Source of the DNA: Streptomyces lasiicapitis
Lineage (GTDB): Bacteria; Actinomycetota; Actinomycetes; Streptomycetales; Streptomycetaceae
Direction of reading: 5' to 3'
Length of the DNA stretch: 64,000 nt
Assembly: GCF_014646335.1 (NCBI RefSeq)
Contig: NZ_BMNG01000013.1
Coordinates: 186,001-250,000 of the forward strand
Part shown: positions 1-8,506 of the stretch, piece by piece
How the letters are laid out: every line of letters starts with the position of its first letter
Position numbering within the stretch: position 1 is the first letter of the stretch
Program-made: the position numbers and the translations under genes
The notes under the pieces: generated by a model
Databases searched by the model: none
Seen by the model: only the letters and a program-made list of their open reading frames with translations
Told to the model about the DNA's origin: nothing

Positions 1-772
1 CCGGTACCCCGGGGAGATACGTCACCGTCGGCGCCCCCGTCGCAGGATGCACCGCCACCTCCGCCGCCACCCCGTACACCTCCGCGAGCAGCTCCCCGGT
101 CAGGACGTCCTTCGGCGGCCCGGAGGCGACGACGCGGCCGGCGTCGAGGACGTACAGACGATCGCAGTAGTACGCGGCCAGCGTCAGGTCGTGCAGGGCG
201 AGCAGGTTGGCCGTGCCCAGGTCGCGGACCAGGCCGAGGATCTCCAGCTGGTAGCGGATGTCGAGGTGGTTGGTCGGCTCGTCGAGGACGAGGACGGCCG
301 GTTCCTGCACCAGCGCCCGCGCGGTCAGGACGCGTTGGCGTTCGCCGCCGGAGAGCCGGGCGAAGGAGCGTCCGGCGAGGTCCGCCGCGCCCACCCGCTC
401 CAGGGCCCCGCGCACCAGCTCCCCGTCGGCCGCTGTGTCCGCCTCCCAGAAGCGCTTGTGCGGGGAGCGGCCCATGGCGACGATCTGGCGGACGGTGAGC
501 TCGAAGCCCGCCTGGCCGTCCTGCGGGACCGTCGCGATCCGGCGCGCACGGGCCTTGGCGCCCGCGTCCGCCAGGTCCTCGCCGTCCAGCAGGACCCGGC
601 CGCCGGTGGGCCTGAGCGCGCCGTACACACAGCGCAGGAGCGTCGTCTTGCCGCTGCCGTTGGGGCCGACCAGGCCCACCGTCTCGCCTGCGGAGACGGT
701 GAGTGAGACGGCGTCGACCAGGCGGCGGCCGGAGGGGATCTCGTACGTGAGGTCTTCGGTGCGCAGTCTCAT
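1..772 (-). CDS. ABC transporter ATP-binding protein, BtuD/FepC type (partial, runs off the left edge)
   Basis: Cytoplasmic ATPase of a vitamin B12/iron-chelate-type importer. The ATG at 772-770 overlaps the TGA of the upstream permease (ATGA), so the two are translationally coupled. Walker A GPNGSGKT lies at residues 36-43, the ABC signature reads LSGGERQR, and Walker B is VLVLDEPTNHLDI followed by the switch histidine in ALHDLT. About 257 residues are visible and the frame is still open at base 1, so only a short C-terminus is missing. It is the third gene of a minus-strand operon, binding protein - permease - ATPase, behind a cobalamin riboswitch. That makes B12 or another corrinoid the likely cargo rather than a siderophore; this is inference from the leader, because the ATPase itself does not reveal the substrate. 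Confidence 0.93.
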   Translation of the reverse strand, partial: MRLRTEDLTYEIPSGRRLVDAVSLTVSAGETVGLVGPNGSGKTTLLRCVYGALRPTGGRVLLDGEDLADAGAKARARRIATVPQDGQAGFELTVRQIVAMGRSPHKRFWEADTAADGELVRGALERVGAADLAGRSFARLSGGERQRVLTARALVQEPAVLVLDEPTNHLDIRYQLEILGLVRDLGTANLLALHDLTLAAYYCDRLYVLDAGRVVASGPPKDVLTGELLAEVYGVAAEVAVHPATGAPTVTYLPGVP

Positions 773-1920
773 GCCGGCGCCCCCTCCCGTGCCCGGCCCC
801 GCCGCAGCAGCCACAGGAAGAACGGGCCGCCCGTCAGCGCCGTCAGCACGCCCACCGGGATGTCCTGCGGCGCCGCCACCGTGCGTGCCGCCAGGTCCGC
901 CACCACCAGGAACACCGCCCCCATCAGCGCTGCCACCGGCAGCAGCGCCCGGTGCGCGGCCCCCACCAGCATCCGCGCCGCGTGCGGCACCATCAGGCCG
1001 ACGAAGCCGATCGCCCCGCTGTGCGCGACGAGTACGCCGGTCACCAGCGAGGTCAGCACGAAGACGCCCGCGCGGAACCGGGCCGTGTCCAGGCCGAGGA
1101 CCGTCGCGCCCTCCTCCCCCACCAGGAGCAGGTCCAAGGGGCGGGCCAGCGCGATCAGCAGCGCCGTGCCGACCGCCAGGACCGTCAACGGCAGCGCGAG
1201 CATGTCCCAGCGGGCGCTGCCCAGGCCGCCGAGCGTCCAGTACAGGACTTCCTTCAGGTGGTCCGCGCGTGCCGAGACGACCAGGATCAGGCTGGTCAGG
1301 GCCGACAGGACGTACGACACCGCCACGCCCGCGAGGATCAGACGGGTCGTCGTGAAGCCGCCGCCCGGCTCGCGCGCGAGGGCGTACACCACCAGCAGCG
1401 CGAGGAACGCTCCCGCGAAGGAGGCCGCCGGGATTGTCACCGTTGTCGCCATGCCCGCGCCCACGCCGAGCACGATCACCGAGACCGCTGCCGCGGAGGC
1501 TCCCGAGGAGACGCCCAGGAGGAAGGGGTCCGCGAGGGGGTTGCGGACCAGGGCCTGGAGGGTGGTGCCCACCACTGCCAGGCCTGCGCCTACGGCTGCG
1601 CCGAGGATGACTCGTGGGAGGCGGACGTCCAGGACGATCGTGCGGTACGGGGAGGGGTCCGCGTTGCCCGTCAGGATCTGGATCACGTCGGCTGTGGGGA
1701 TTCTTACGGAGCCCAGGGCTAGGGCTGCGAGGGCTGCGGCCGTGAGGGCCAGGACTAGGGCCGTGATGACGAGGGTGTACGGGAGGGTGCGGGTGGGGGG
1801 CCCTGCCGGGGGCTCCCCAATCCCGCCCCTTCCCGAAACCGGGGGCTGCCGCCCCCGGACCCCCGCAATCGCCGCTTCGCGGCTCGTCCTCAAACGCCGG
1901 ACGGGCTGGAATTCCCTCAC
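769..1920 (-). CDS. FecCD/BtuC-family ABC transporter permease with a repeat-derived N-terminus
   Basis: Multi-span membrane permease of the FecCD family. Conserved stretches include LPRVILGAAVGAGLAVVGTT, NPLADPFLLGVSSGAS and GFVGLMVPHAARMLVG. The family-like protein begins near base 1785 (RTLPYTLVITALV) and gives about 339 residues, the usual length, but there is no ATG, GTG or TTG at that point. The first usable upstream start is GTG 1920-1918, which overlaps the TGA of the binding-protein gene as GTGA. Reading from there adds about 45 residues encoded by a copy of the dispersed intergenic repeat, with no stop. I therefore place the start at 1920, giving 383 residues. The extra segment is Arg/Gly/Pro-rich and unlike a membrane protein N-terminus. 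A rare ATT start at about 1815 is the alternative. Confidence 0.85.
   Translation of the reverse strand: MREFQPVRRLRTSREAAIAGVRGRQPPVSGRGGIGEPPAGPPTRTLPYTLVITALVLALTAAALAALALGSVRIPTADVIQILTGNADPSPYRTIVLDVRLPRVILGAAVGAGLAVVGTTLQALVRNPLADPFLLGVSSGASAAAVSVIVLGVGAGMATTVTIPAASFAGAFLALLVVYALAREPGGGFTTTRLILAGVAVSYVLSALTSLILVVSARADHLKEVLYWTLGGLGSARWDMLALPLTVLAVGTALLIALARPLDLLLVGEEGATVLGLDTARFRAGVFVLTSLVTGVLVAHSGAIGFVGLMVPHAARMLVGAAHRALLPVAALMGAVFLVVADLAARTVAAPQDIPVGVLTALTGGPFFLWLLRRGRAREGAPA
1801..1913 (+). repeat. Dispersed intergenic repeat, copy 1
   Basis: It contains a GC-rich hairpin (CCGGGGGC...GCCCCCGG) followed by the core TCAAACGCCGGACGGGCTG. It sits exactly between the binding-protein stop and the conserved start of the permease, and is open in the permease frame. 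Confidence 0.85.
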
Positions 1921-2894
1921 CTGAGCTGCTCCGCCAGCTTCCCCACCGCCCCCGGTGCCCGCACTCCCAACACCACATCCGACAACGGCAACACCGCGAA
2001 CCGCTTGTTCTTGATCGCCGGGACGTCCTTCAGAGCCGGGTCGTCCAGCAACCGCTTCTTCTTCTGGGCCACCGTCGACGCGCCGTAGTCGTAGATGAGG
2101 ATGACGTCCGGGCGGCGGTCCACCACCGTCTCCCAGGACGCGTCGCCGAAGGACTTGTCGAGGTCGGACATCACGTTGCGGGCGCCGGCGCGCTCGATGA
2201 TGTCGTTGCCTATGCCGCGGCCGCCCGCGGTGAACGCGGTCTTGTCGCCGCTGTCGTAGACGAAGACGGCGGGAGCCTTGCCGCGCTTCGCCGACTTCTT
2301 CGCCGTGGCGGCCAGTTCCGCCTTCGCGCCGCGCACCCACTTCTCCGCCCGGTCCCTGACCCCGAACGTCGCCCCGGCCTCCCGTACCTCTTGGTACACG
2401 TCGTCCATCGTGACCGGCTTCTTGGCGCAGCCCTCGATGTTGAGGCGGGTCTTGATGCCGGACTTGGCGAGGGCGTCGCGGGAGCGGCCGTCGCCCGCCG
2501 CGAAGGCGCTCGCGTAACCGCCGTACACGAAGTCGGGGTTGGCGGCGAGGAGCTTCTCGTAGGAGGGGTACTCCTTGGCGAGGACGGGCGTTGATCTGTA
2601 CGCCTTCTCGTATGTGGGGAGCACCTTGTCGTCGAGGTAGGCGGTGCCGGTGATGCGGTCCTTCAGGCCCAGTTCGAGGAGGATCTCCGTCGCGTGCTGG
2701 TTCATCGTGACGGCTCGCTTCGGGGGCGCTTCGTACGTCGTCTTCTCGCCGCAGTTGGTGACGGTGTACGGGAATCCGGCGGCTCGCGAGCCGGGTTTCC
2801 CGTCGGAACCGGAACCGGAACCGGACTCCGAAGACGAGCAGGCGGTCAGCGGGAGCAGGGTCGCCGCCGCGACGAGCAGCACGCGGGTACGCAT
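1917..2894 (-). CDS. Periplasmic-binding-type lipoprotein, BtuF/FhuD family (probable cobalamin binding)
   Basis: Extracellular solute-binding lipoprotein of the ABC importer. Residues 1-19 form a lipoprotein signal peptide ending in the lipobox LTAC, followed by a Ser/Gly linker. The body has the two-lobe binding fold typical of cluster A-II proteins, with AVTMNQHATEILLELGL early and PDVILIYDYGAS late. At 325 residues it has the normal length. The ATG at 2894-2892 has GAGGAGG upstream, inside the riboswitch expression platform. It is the first gene of the operon and its TGA overlaps the GTG of the permease. The cobalamin riboswitch directly upstream makes B12/corrinoid uptake the best guess for the cargo. 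Confidence 0.88.
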   Translation of the reverse strand: MRTRVLLVAAATLLPLTACSSSESGSGSGSDGKPGSRAAGFPYTVTNCGEKTTYEAPPKRAVTMNQHATEILLELGLKDRITGTAYLDDKVLPTYEKAYRSTPVLAKEYPSYEKLLAANPDFVYGGYASAFAAGDGRSRDALAKSGIKTRLNIEGCAKKPVTMDDVYQEVREAGATFGVRDRAEKWVRGAKAELAATAKKSAKRGKAPAVFVYDSGDKTAFTAGGRGIGNDIIERAGARNVMSDLDKSFGDASWETVVDRRPDVILIYDYGASTVAQKKKRLLDDPALKDVPAIKNKRFAVLPLSDVVLGVRAPGAVGKLAEQLR

Positions 2895-2924
2895 GACTGT
2901 GCGGTCCTCCTCGAGGGGATTTCC

Positions 2925-3060
2925 GCGTCCCCTGCGTCAAGTGGGAGGAGGCGGCAGGTCAGTTCCTGACTCCCGGGCCCGAGGGGTCCGGTCACAGTGG
3001 CGGGACCGCGCCGGATTCGCACCGGCTTCCTGGTTCCCGCCGCCTCAAGGGTGGTCGAGC
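2925..3060 (-). promoter_or_regulatory. Cobalamin (AdoCbl) riboswitch
   Basis: Read on the minus strand, the leader carries the hallmark elements in order: GAAGCCGGTGCGAATCCGGC-type P3/P4 sequence, the CCCGCCACTGT box (plus positions about 2993-3022), and a GGGAGTCAGGAACTGACCTG element related to the AGCCAGGAGACCTGCC box (about 2953-2974). It ends just before the GAGGAGG ribosome-binding site of the binding-protein gene. The family normally represses B12 uptake genes when adenosylcobalamin is abundant. Exact ends are estimates. Confidence 0.9.
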
Positions 3061-3072
3061 GAAAGCTCGTGC

Positions 3073-3495
3073 TCAGTATGCCTGGACCACCCGCACGTCC
3101 TCCTCGGTGACCTCGCCCTCGACGATCCGGAACGAGCGGAACTGGAAGGGGCCCGCGTCGTCCGTGTCCGCGGTGGAGACGAGGACGTAGTGGGCGCCCG
3201 GCTCGTTGGCGTACGAGATGTCGGTGCGGGAGGGGTACGCCTCGGTCGCCGTGTGCGAGTGGTAGATGATCACCGGCTCCTCGTCGCGGTCGTCGAGGTC
3301 GCGGTACAGCTTGAGCAGGTCGGTCGAGTCGAACTCGTAGAACGTGGGCGAGCGGGCCGCGTTCAGCATCGGGACGAAGCGCTCGGGGCGGTCACTGCCC
3401 GCCGGGCCCGCGACGACGCCGCACGCCTCGTCGGGGTGGTCCTTGCGCGCGTGCGCGACGATCTGGTCGTGCAGGGCCTGGGTGATGGTCAGCAT
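3073..3495 (-). CDS. JAMM/MPN+ (Mov34-type) metallopeptidase
   Basis: A 140-residue cytoplasmic zinc peptidase of the bacterial JAMM family. The metal/catalytic signature is complete: an early acidic site at DEACG, then HSHTATEAYPSRTD, which fits H-x-H-x7-S-x2-D. Relatives such as actinobacterial Mec+ cleave a peptide from the sulfur-carrier protein CysO, usually beside cysO/cysM. No such partner is visible here, so the substrate is unknown. The start is ATG 3495. The gene follows the permease gene on the same strand but is separated from it by a strong hairpin, and it is followed by the riboswitch leader. Confidence 0.85.
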   Translation of the reverse strand: MLTITQALHDQIVAHARKDHPDEACGVVAGPAGSDRPERFVPMLNAARSPTFYEFDSTDLLKLYRDLDDRDEEPVIIYHSHTATEAYPSRTDISYANEPGAHYVLVSTADTDDAGPFQFRSFRIVEGEVTEEDVRVVQAY

Positions 3496-3516
3496 GTCGG
3501 CCAGGATAAGCAGCGG

Positions 3517-3551
3517 GGCGGCCCCGTACCGAAGTGTGGTACGAGGCCGCC
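3517..3551 (-). terminator. Hairpin terminator after the amino-acid permease
   Basis: Arms of 14 bases (GGCGGCCCCGTACC / GGTACGAGGCCGCC) pair around a 7-base loop, 28 bases past the permease stop. There is one G-U-type mismatch and no clear U-tract, as is common in this GC-rich group. Confidence 0.7.
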
Positions 3552-3578
3552 CGCATGCTGGACAGAAGGTGTCCGGGG

Positions 3579-5084
3579 TCAGTCCTTGGTGACCGGTGCG
3601 GCGTCCGCGGCGTTCTCGACGCCCTGGCCGGTGTGCACGCGCTTCTTGAAGGCGGCGGCCTCCGGGTTGCGGCTCTTGAGGACCAGGTAGGACACGCACA
3701 GGATCGCGGCCCAGATCGGGGCGCAGTACAGGGAGATCCGCGCGTCCTTGTCGACGCCCATCATCACGATGACCATGCCGATGAAGGCGAGCGCGAACCA
3801 GCTCGTGTACGGGGCGCCCGGCGCGCGGAAGGTGGACTGCGGGACGAGGCCGCGGTCGGCCTTGCGGCGGTAGTTGATCTGGGAGATCAGGATCATGATC
3901 CAGGCCCACATGCCGGAGATGGTCGCGAAGGAGACGACGTAGTTGAACGCCTCGCCCGGCCACTGGTAGTTGATCCACACGCCGACCAGCATCAGCGCGG
4001 CCGAGGCGGTGGTGCCGACCAGCGGCAGGCCGTTCTTGGTGAGCTTGGTGAAGAACTTCGGACCCTGGCCGTTGAGCGCGAGGTCGCGCAGCATGCGGCC
4101 GGTGGAGTACATGCCCGAGTTGCAGGAGGAGAGGGCGGCGGTAAGCACCACGAAGTTCACGATCGCGGCGCCGACGCCGAGGCCCATCTTCTCGAAGGCC
4201 GCGACGAACGGGGAGACGCCCGGCTGGAACGACGTCCACGGCACGACCGACAGGATCATGATGAGGGCGCCGACGTAGAAGACGGCGATGCGCCACGGCA
4301 CGGTGTTGATCGCCTTGGGCAGCGTCTTCTTCGGGTCCTTGGACTCGCCCGCGGTGACGCCGACCAGCTCGACGGCGAGGAAGGCGAACATCACGATCTG
4401 CAGGGTCATCAGCGTGTTGCCGATGCCGTTGGGGAAGAAGCCGCCGTTGTCCCACAGGTGCGAGACGGACGCGGTGTCACCGGCGTCGGAGAAGCCGATG
4501 GTGAGGATGCCGGCGCAGATCAGGATCATGCCGATGATCGCGGTGACCTTGACCATGGAGAACCAGAACTCCAGCTCACCGAAGAGCTTCACGGAGATCA
4601 GGTTGGCGCCGTACAGAATGACCGTGAAGATCAGCGCGTACGCCCATTGTGGAACGGAGCCGTGTGTCCAGTACTGCATGTACTGGGCGGCCGCCGTGAC
4701 TTCCGTGATGCCGGTGACGACCCAGAAGAGCCAGTACGTCCAGCCGGTCACGAACCCGAAGAACGGGCTGACGAACTCACGGGCGTACTCCGAGAACGAG
4801 CCCGACACGGGCCGGTACATCAGGAGCTCGCCGAGCGCGCGCATGATGAAGAAGATGACGAGTCCCGCGATCGCGTACGCGAGGATGAGGCTCGGTCCGG
4901 CCTTGTGAATGGCCTTGCCCGCGCCGAGGAACAGGCCGGTGCCGATGGCACCGCCGATCGCGATCATCTGGATCTGCCGGGCGCCGAGCCCGCGCTGATA
5001 GCCCTCGTTGTCGCCGGACGCGCCCTCTGTGGCCGCCGCGGCCTCATTGCCGTCGTGGTGTTCTTCGACCTGCACTGAGGTCAT
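3579..5084 (-). CDS. Amino-acid permease, AAT subfamily of the APC superfamily (CycA/AnsP-like)
   Basis: Integral membrane amino-acid:proton symporter of 501 residues with about 12 transmembrane helices. The N-terminus has the family motif MIAIGGAIGTGLFLGAG (about residues 41-57), followed by AGLVIFFIMRALGELL and PVSGSFSEYAREFVSP. The later GLPLVGTTASAALMLVG stretch also fits AAT-type permeases for asparagine, GABA or D-serine/alanine/glycine. The exact substrate cannot be read from sequence. I chose ATG 5084 over the ATG at 5102 because GGAGAAAGG lies between them at proper spacing. It appears monocistronic, with a hairpin behind it and 400 bases of non-coding DNA in front. Confidence 0.88.
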   Translation of the reverse strand: MTSVQVEEHHDGNEAAAATEGASGDNEGYQRGLGARQIQMIAIGGAIGTGLFLGAGKAIHKAGPSLILAYAIAGLVIFFIMRALGELLMYRPVSGSFSEYAREFVSPFFGFVTGWTYWLFWVVTGITEVTAAAQYMQYWTHGSVPQWAYALIFTVILYGANLISVKLFGELEFWFSMVKVTAIIGMILICAGILTIGFSDAGDTASVSHLWDNGGFFPNGIGNTLMTLQIVMFAFLAVELVGVTAGESKDPKKTLPKAINTVPWRIAVFYVGALIMILSVVPWTSFQPGVSPFVAAFEKMGLGVGAAIVNFVVLTAALSSCNSGMYSTGRMLRDLALNGQGPKFFTKLTKNGLPLVGTTASAALMLVGVWINYQWPGEAFNYVVSFATISGMWAWIMILISQINYRRKADRGLVPQSTFRAPGAPYTSWFALAFIGMVIVMMGVDKDARISLYCAPIWAAILCVSYLVLKSRNPEAAAFKKRVHTGQGVENAADAAPVTKD

Positions 5085-5493
5085 GGTGACGCCTTTCTCC
5101 ATGCTGATCCGCGCCGCGAACTGCGGTTTCGCCGCGGACCAGGTCCTGATCCCCCCGGATGGTGATGGAGTGCCGCCGACGGTCTGCCGGCCCATAGCGC
5201 CCCCGGCGACATGGGTGGCGTCACCGAGCGGTCGTGAAGATTTATCACGACCGTCACGGTGATCGAATGAGCCACGTGTGGGGCACACCACAGGAAGAAG
5301 CGGACAAAAATCACCCGACGCCACATAAGCGGGCAACGAGGTGACAGGATCGTTATGCGGATTTGAGCGTCCGTTGAGCGGACGCCAACGATCTTCAAAA
5401 AGACGTCACGCGGGCGTCGGGAATCCGTCACACCATCGGCGCGGAATCCGCCGGTGCGGGAGCGGTGTTCGTCACGTCACCGACGCGCGCGCC
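5085..5493. other. Intergenic region upstream of the amino-acid permease
   Basis: About 410 bases with no credible gene. The part near 5240-5330 is less GC-rich (for example TTTATCACGACCGTCACGGTGA) and should hold the permease promoter. The half near 5500 is the 3' flank of the DUF2017 gene and carries the hairpin listed separately. Confidence 0.6.
5367..5385 (-). terminator. Candidate terminator after clpS-DUF2017
   Basis: GCGTCCG/CGGACGC arms with a 5-base loop, about 110 bases beyond the DUF2017 stop on the minus strand. The stem is short, so this is tentative. Confidence 0.4.
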
Positions 5494-6102
5494 TCACGAC
5501 ATCAACGTCTCGACGAGCGTCTCCTGGAGCCCGCCCAACCACAGATACGCCATCACCATCGGCTTGCGCGGGTCGGAGTCCGGCAGCCGGTAGAGGATGT
5601 CGGTGTCCTCCTCGTCGGTCACGTCGAGCCGGGCGCCGATCGCGAGCCGCAGGTCGTTGAGCGCGCCGAGCCAGCGCCGCGACTCCTCCGGGGACAGCTT
5701 CAGGACGGCGCCGCCCTCGCCCGCGACCGTGAGCGCGTCGAGGGAGCGGATCACGGCGAGCGCGTCGTCCCGCTTGCGGGCCCGCAGGTCGTTCTCGGTG
5801 AAGCGCCTGAACTCGGCGGAGTACGCCCGCAGTTCGTCGGCGTGCTCAAGGGAACCGGTCTCGCTGCCCGGACCGCCGTACGCGTCCGGAAGGAGCCGCT
5901 TGAGCACCGGGTCGGTGGGCGGCTCGCTCGGGCCCTCGGCGAACAGCTCCGCGAACGGGTCGCCGTCGTCGCCGGCCGGCTCGTCGCCCGGACCGATCAG
6001 CTCCAGGAGCTGCACGGCGAGCGAGCGGATGATCGAGATCTCGACCTCGTCGAGGGCGACGGCGGCGCCGCCGCCGGGGACCGCTTCGAATTGTCCTGGC
6101 AT
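5494..6102 (-). CDS. DUF2017 family protein
   Basis: A 202-residue soluble protein. Its gene lies immediately after clpS in actinobacteria, here with an 11-base gap. The sequence is acidic, with EVEISIIRSLAVQLLELIG near the N-terminus and a C-terminal helix-rich stretch ending YLWLGGLQETLVETLMS. No catalytic motif is visible and the function of the family is not known to me. Constant linkage to the ClpS adaptor suggests a role around Clp proteolysis, but this is only context. The start ATG 6102 gives the expected MPGQFE N-terminus. Confidence 0.85.
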   Translation of the reverse strand: MPGQFEAVPGGGAAVALDEVEISIIRSLAVQLLELIGPGDEPAGDDGDPFAELFAEGPSEPPTDPVLKRLLPDAYGGPGSETGSLEHADELRAYSAEFRRFTENDLRARKRDDALAVIRSLDALTVAGEGGAVLKLSPEESRRWLGALNDLRLAIGARLDVTDEEDTDILYRLPDSDPRKPMVMAYLWLGGLQETLVETLMS

Positions 6103-6113
6103 CAGTCGCGTCG

Positions 6114-6431
6114 CTACTTCCGGTCCTGCTGGAGCGTTGCCCACAGCCCGTATCCGTGCATCGCCTGCACGTCGCGTTCCATCTCCTCGCGGCTGCCGCT
6201 GGAGACGACGGCCCGGCCCTTGTGGTGCACGTCCATCATCAGCTTGGTGGCCTTGTCCTTGGAGTACCCGAAGTACGACTGGAAGACATAGGTCACGTAG
6301 CTCATCAAATTGACCGGATCGTTGTGCACGAGCGTGATCCATGGGACGTCCGGCTCGGGGACAGCGAAGGTCTCTTCTTCCGCGTCCGGGCGGGTGATCT
6401 CTACGGGAGCAGCGCTACTCACTTGTCCCAT
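6114..6431 (-). CDS. clpS: ClpS, ATP-dependent Clp protease adaptor
   Basis: A 105-residue adaptor that binds the N-domain of ClpA/ClpC chaperones and hands over N-degron substrates. The core PWITLVHNDPVNLMSYVTYVF contains the ClpS D-P-x-N-x-M motif that shapes the pocket for the N-terminal residue. KATKLMMDVHHKGRAVV and a C-terminal HGYGLWATL segment follow. An unstructured N-terminal arm of about 25 residues precedes the fold. I chose ATG 6431 rather than the farther upstream ATG at 6458, which would add residues unlike the family. It heads a clpS-DUF2017 operon and is divergent from pncB over an 80-base gap that must hold both promoters. Confidence 0.95.
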   Translation of the reverse strand: MGQVSSAAPVEITRPDAEEETFAVPEPDVPWITLVHNDPVNLMSYVTYVFQSYFGYSKDKATKLMMDVHHKGRAVVSSGSREEMERDVQAMHGYGLWATLQQDRK

Positions 6432-6511
6432 GCTGCCACCCGGGAGGGCCCACCGCACAAACGGGCCCCCGAAATCGTCAGAGTGACGAGATGCGGGGTA
6501 GCATCCTTGTC

Positions 6512-7849
6512 ATGAACTCTGGGGAGCATGATCTGGGGTTGCCGGTGGACGTCCCGTCCACCGCGCTCTTCACGGATCACTACGAGTTGACGATGTTGCA
6601 GGGCGCGCTGAAGTCGGCCACCGCCGACAGGCGCTCGGTCTTCGAGGTCTTCACCCGCAGACTGCCCGAGGGCCGCCGCTACGGAGTGGTGGGCGGCACC
6701 GGCCGGGTCCTGGACGCCGTCGAGAACTTCCGCTTCGACGCCGGTGTCCTCGCGTTCCTGCGCGAGCGCGCCGTGGTGGACGAGCCGACGCTGGAGTGGC
6801 TGGCGTCGTACCGCTTCAGCGGGGACATCTGGGGCTATCCCGAGGGCGAGGTGTACTTCCCCGGCTCGCCGATCCTGCGGGTCGAGGGCAGCTTCGCCGA
6901 GTGCGTGCTCCTGGAGACCGTGATCCTCTCGATCCTCAACCACGACTCGGCCATCGCGGCCGCCGCGTCCCGCATGGCCTCCGCCGCGGGCGACCGGCCG
7001 CTGATCGAGATGGGCGCGCGCCGCACGCACGAGCTGGCGGCGGTCGCCGCGTCCCGCGCCGCGTACGTGGGCGGGTTCACGACGACCTCCGACCTGGCGG
7101 CCGGGTTCCGCTACGGCATCCCGACCGTCGGCACCTCCGCCCACTCCTTCACGCTCCTGCACGACAGCGAGCGGGACGCCTTCCGTGCGCAGGTCGACGC
7201 GCTCGGCCGCGGCACCACGCTGCTCGTCGACACCTACGACGTGAGCGAGGCGGTCCGCATGGCCGTCGAGATCGCGGGCCCCGAGCTCGGCGCCGTGCGC
7301 ATCGACTCCGGCGACCTGCTGCTCGTCGCGCACCGCGTGCGCAGGGAGCTGGACGAGCTCGGCGCCACCAACACCAAGATCGTCGTCACCTCCGACCTCG
7401 ACGAGTACGCCATCGCCTCACTGGCCGCGGCGCCCGTGGACGCGTACGGAGTGGGCACCCAGCTGGTCACCGGCTCCGGGCACCCGACGTGCTCCATGGT
7501 CTACAAGCTGGTGGCCCGCGCCCGCTCCGCCGACCCCAAGGCGCCGCTCGAACCCGTCGCCAAGAAGTCGCTCGGCGGGAAGTCCTCGCTCGGCGGCCGC
7601 AAGTGGGCGGCGCGGCGCGTGGACGCGGACGGGGTGGCGGAGGCCGAGGTCGTCGGCACGGGTCCGGTGCCCACCGACCTCGCCGACCGCCAGCTCCTCG
7701 TCGAGCTGGTCAAGGGCGGCGACGTCGTCGCCCGCGAGCCGCTCGACACCGTCCGGGAGCGGCACGCGGCGGCGCTGGGGCGGCTGCCGCTGTCGGCCGC
7801 CCAGCTGTCCCGCGGTGACGCGGTCATTCCCACGGAGTACGTCGCGTGA
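6512..7849 (+). CDS. pncB: Nicotinate phosphoribosyltransferase
   Basis: Converts nicotinate, PRPP and ATP to nicotinate mononucleotide, the first step of Preiss-Handler NAD salvage. The 445-residue protein shows family blocks ALFTDHYELTMLQ, EMGARRTHE, the GGFTTTSDLAA region, GTSAHSFTLLH and VRIDSGDLLLVAHRVR, followed by GVGTQLVTG near the phosphate site. ATG 6512 (MNSGEHDLGLPVDVPSTA) fits homologues; an ATG seven codons upstream is possible. It is followed 67 bases later by nicotinamidase, so the pair forms a nicotinamide-to-NaMN route. Confidence 0.95.
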   Translation: MNSGEHDLGLPVDVPSTALFTDHYELTMLQGALKSATADRRSVFEVFTRRLPEGRRYGVVGGTGRVLDAVENFRFDAGVLAFLRERAVVDEPTLEWLASYRFSGDIWGYPEGEVYFPGSPILRVEGSFAECVLLETVILSILNHDSAIAAAASRMASAAGDRPLIEMGARRTHELAAVAASRAAYVGGFTTTSDLAAGFRYGIPTVGTSAHSFTLLHDSERDAFRAQVDALGRGTTLLVDTYDVSEAVRMAVEIAGPELGAVRIDSGDLLLVAHRVRRELDELGATNTKIVVTSDLDEYAIASLAAAPVDAYGVGTQLVTGSGHPTCSMVYKLVARARSADPKAPLEPVAKKSLGGKSSLGGRKWAARRVDADGVAEAEVVGTGPVPTDLADRQLLVELVKGGDVVAREPLDTVRERHAAALGRLPLSAAQLSRGDAVIPTEYVA

Positions 7850-7916
7850 GCGCCCCCTCCCGGAACGGCCCGGGAGTCTCTAGGCTCGGTTCATCCAGCT
7901 AGCTAAGGAAACCGCC

Positions 7917-8501
7917 ATGCGTCGCGCCCTGATTGTCGTGGATGTGCAGAACGACTTCTGCGAAGGGGGCAGTCTCGCGGTCTCCGGCGGGGCGGATGTG
8001 GCTGCCGCCATCACCGAGCTGATCGGGCAGGCCCCCGCCTGCTACCGCCACGTCGTGGCCACCCGTGACCATCACGTCGATCCCGGTGGCCACTTCTCCG
8101 AGCACCCCGACTTCGTCGACTCGTGGCCGCCGCACTGTGTGGCCGGGACGGAGGGGGTGGGCTTCCATCCGAACTTCGCGCCCGCCGTGGCGTCCGGGGC
8201 GATCGACGCCGTCTTCGACAAGGGGGCGCACTCCGCCGCGTACAGCGGGTTCGAGGGGGTCGATGAGAACGGGGTCTCGCTCGCCGAGTGGTTGCGGCAG
8301 CGGCAGGTCCGTGCGGTGGACGTCGTCGGGATCGCCACCGACCACTGCGTGCGGGCCACGGCGCTCGACGCTCTCCGGGAGGGTTTCGGCACCCATGTCC
8401 TGCTGGACCTCACGGCCGGAGTGTCCGAGGCGACCACGGAGCGGGCCCTCGACGAGCTCCGCGAGGCAGGCGCAGAACTGACCGGCAAGCCGGTGGTGTG
8501 A
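7917..8501 (+). CDS. pncA: Nicotinamidase
   Basis: Hydrolyses nicotinamide to nicotinate and ammonia, supplying the neighbouring pncB product. The 194-residue isochorismatase-fold protein has the catalytic Asp in VDVQNDFCEGG (about residue 9), metal-ligand region VATRDHHVDPGGHFS, the catalytic Lys in FDKG and the nucleophilic Cys in GIATDHCVRATALDA. This is the full Asp-Lys-Cys triad with the metal site. The start ATG 7917 has AAGGAA at good spacing. An inverted pair of the dispersed repeat follows the stop. Confidence 0.95.
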   Translation: MRRALIVVDVQNDFCEGGSLAVSGGADVAAAITELIGQAPACYRHVVATRDHHVDPGGHFSEHPDFVDSWPPHCVAGTEGVGFHPNFAPAVASGAIDAVFDKGAHSAAYSGFEGVDENGVSLAEWLRQRQVRAVDVVGIATDHCVRATALDALREGFGTHVLLDLTAGVSEATTERALDELREAGAELTGKPVV

Positions 8502-8506
8502 CCCTC

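Noticed and set aside
769..2940. A single 723-codon minus-strand frame joining permease and upstream sequence
   Set aside because: The first 340 codons are a frame-shifted reading over the binding-protein gene, rich in Arg/His. The binding protein has its own frame and lipobox, so the permease must start no earlier than 1920.
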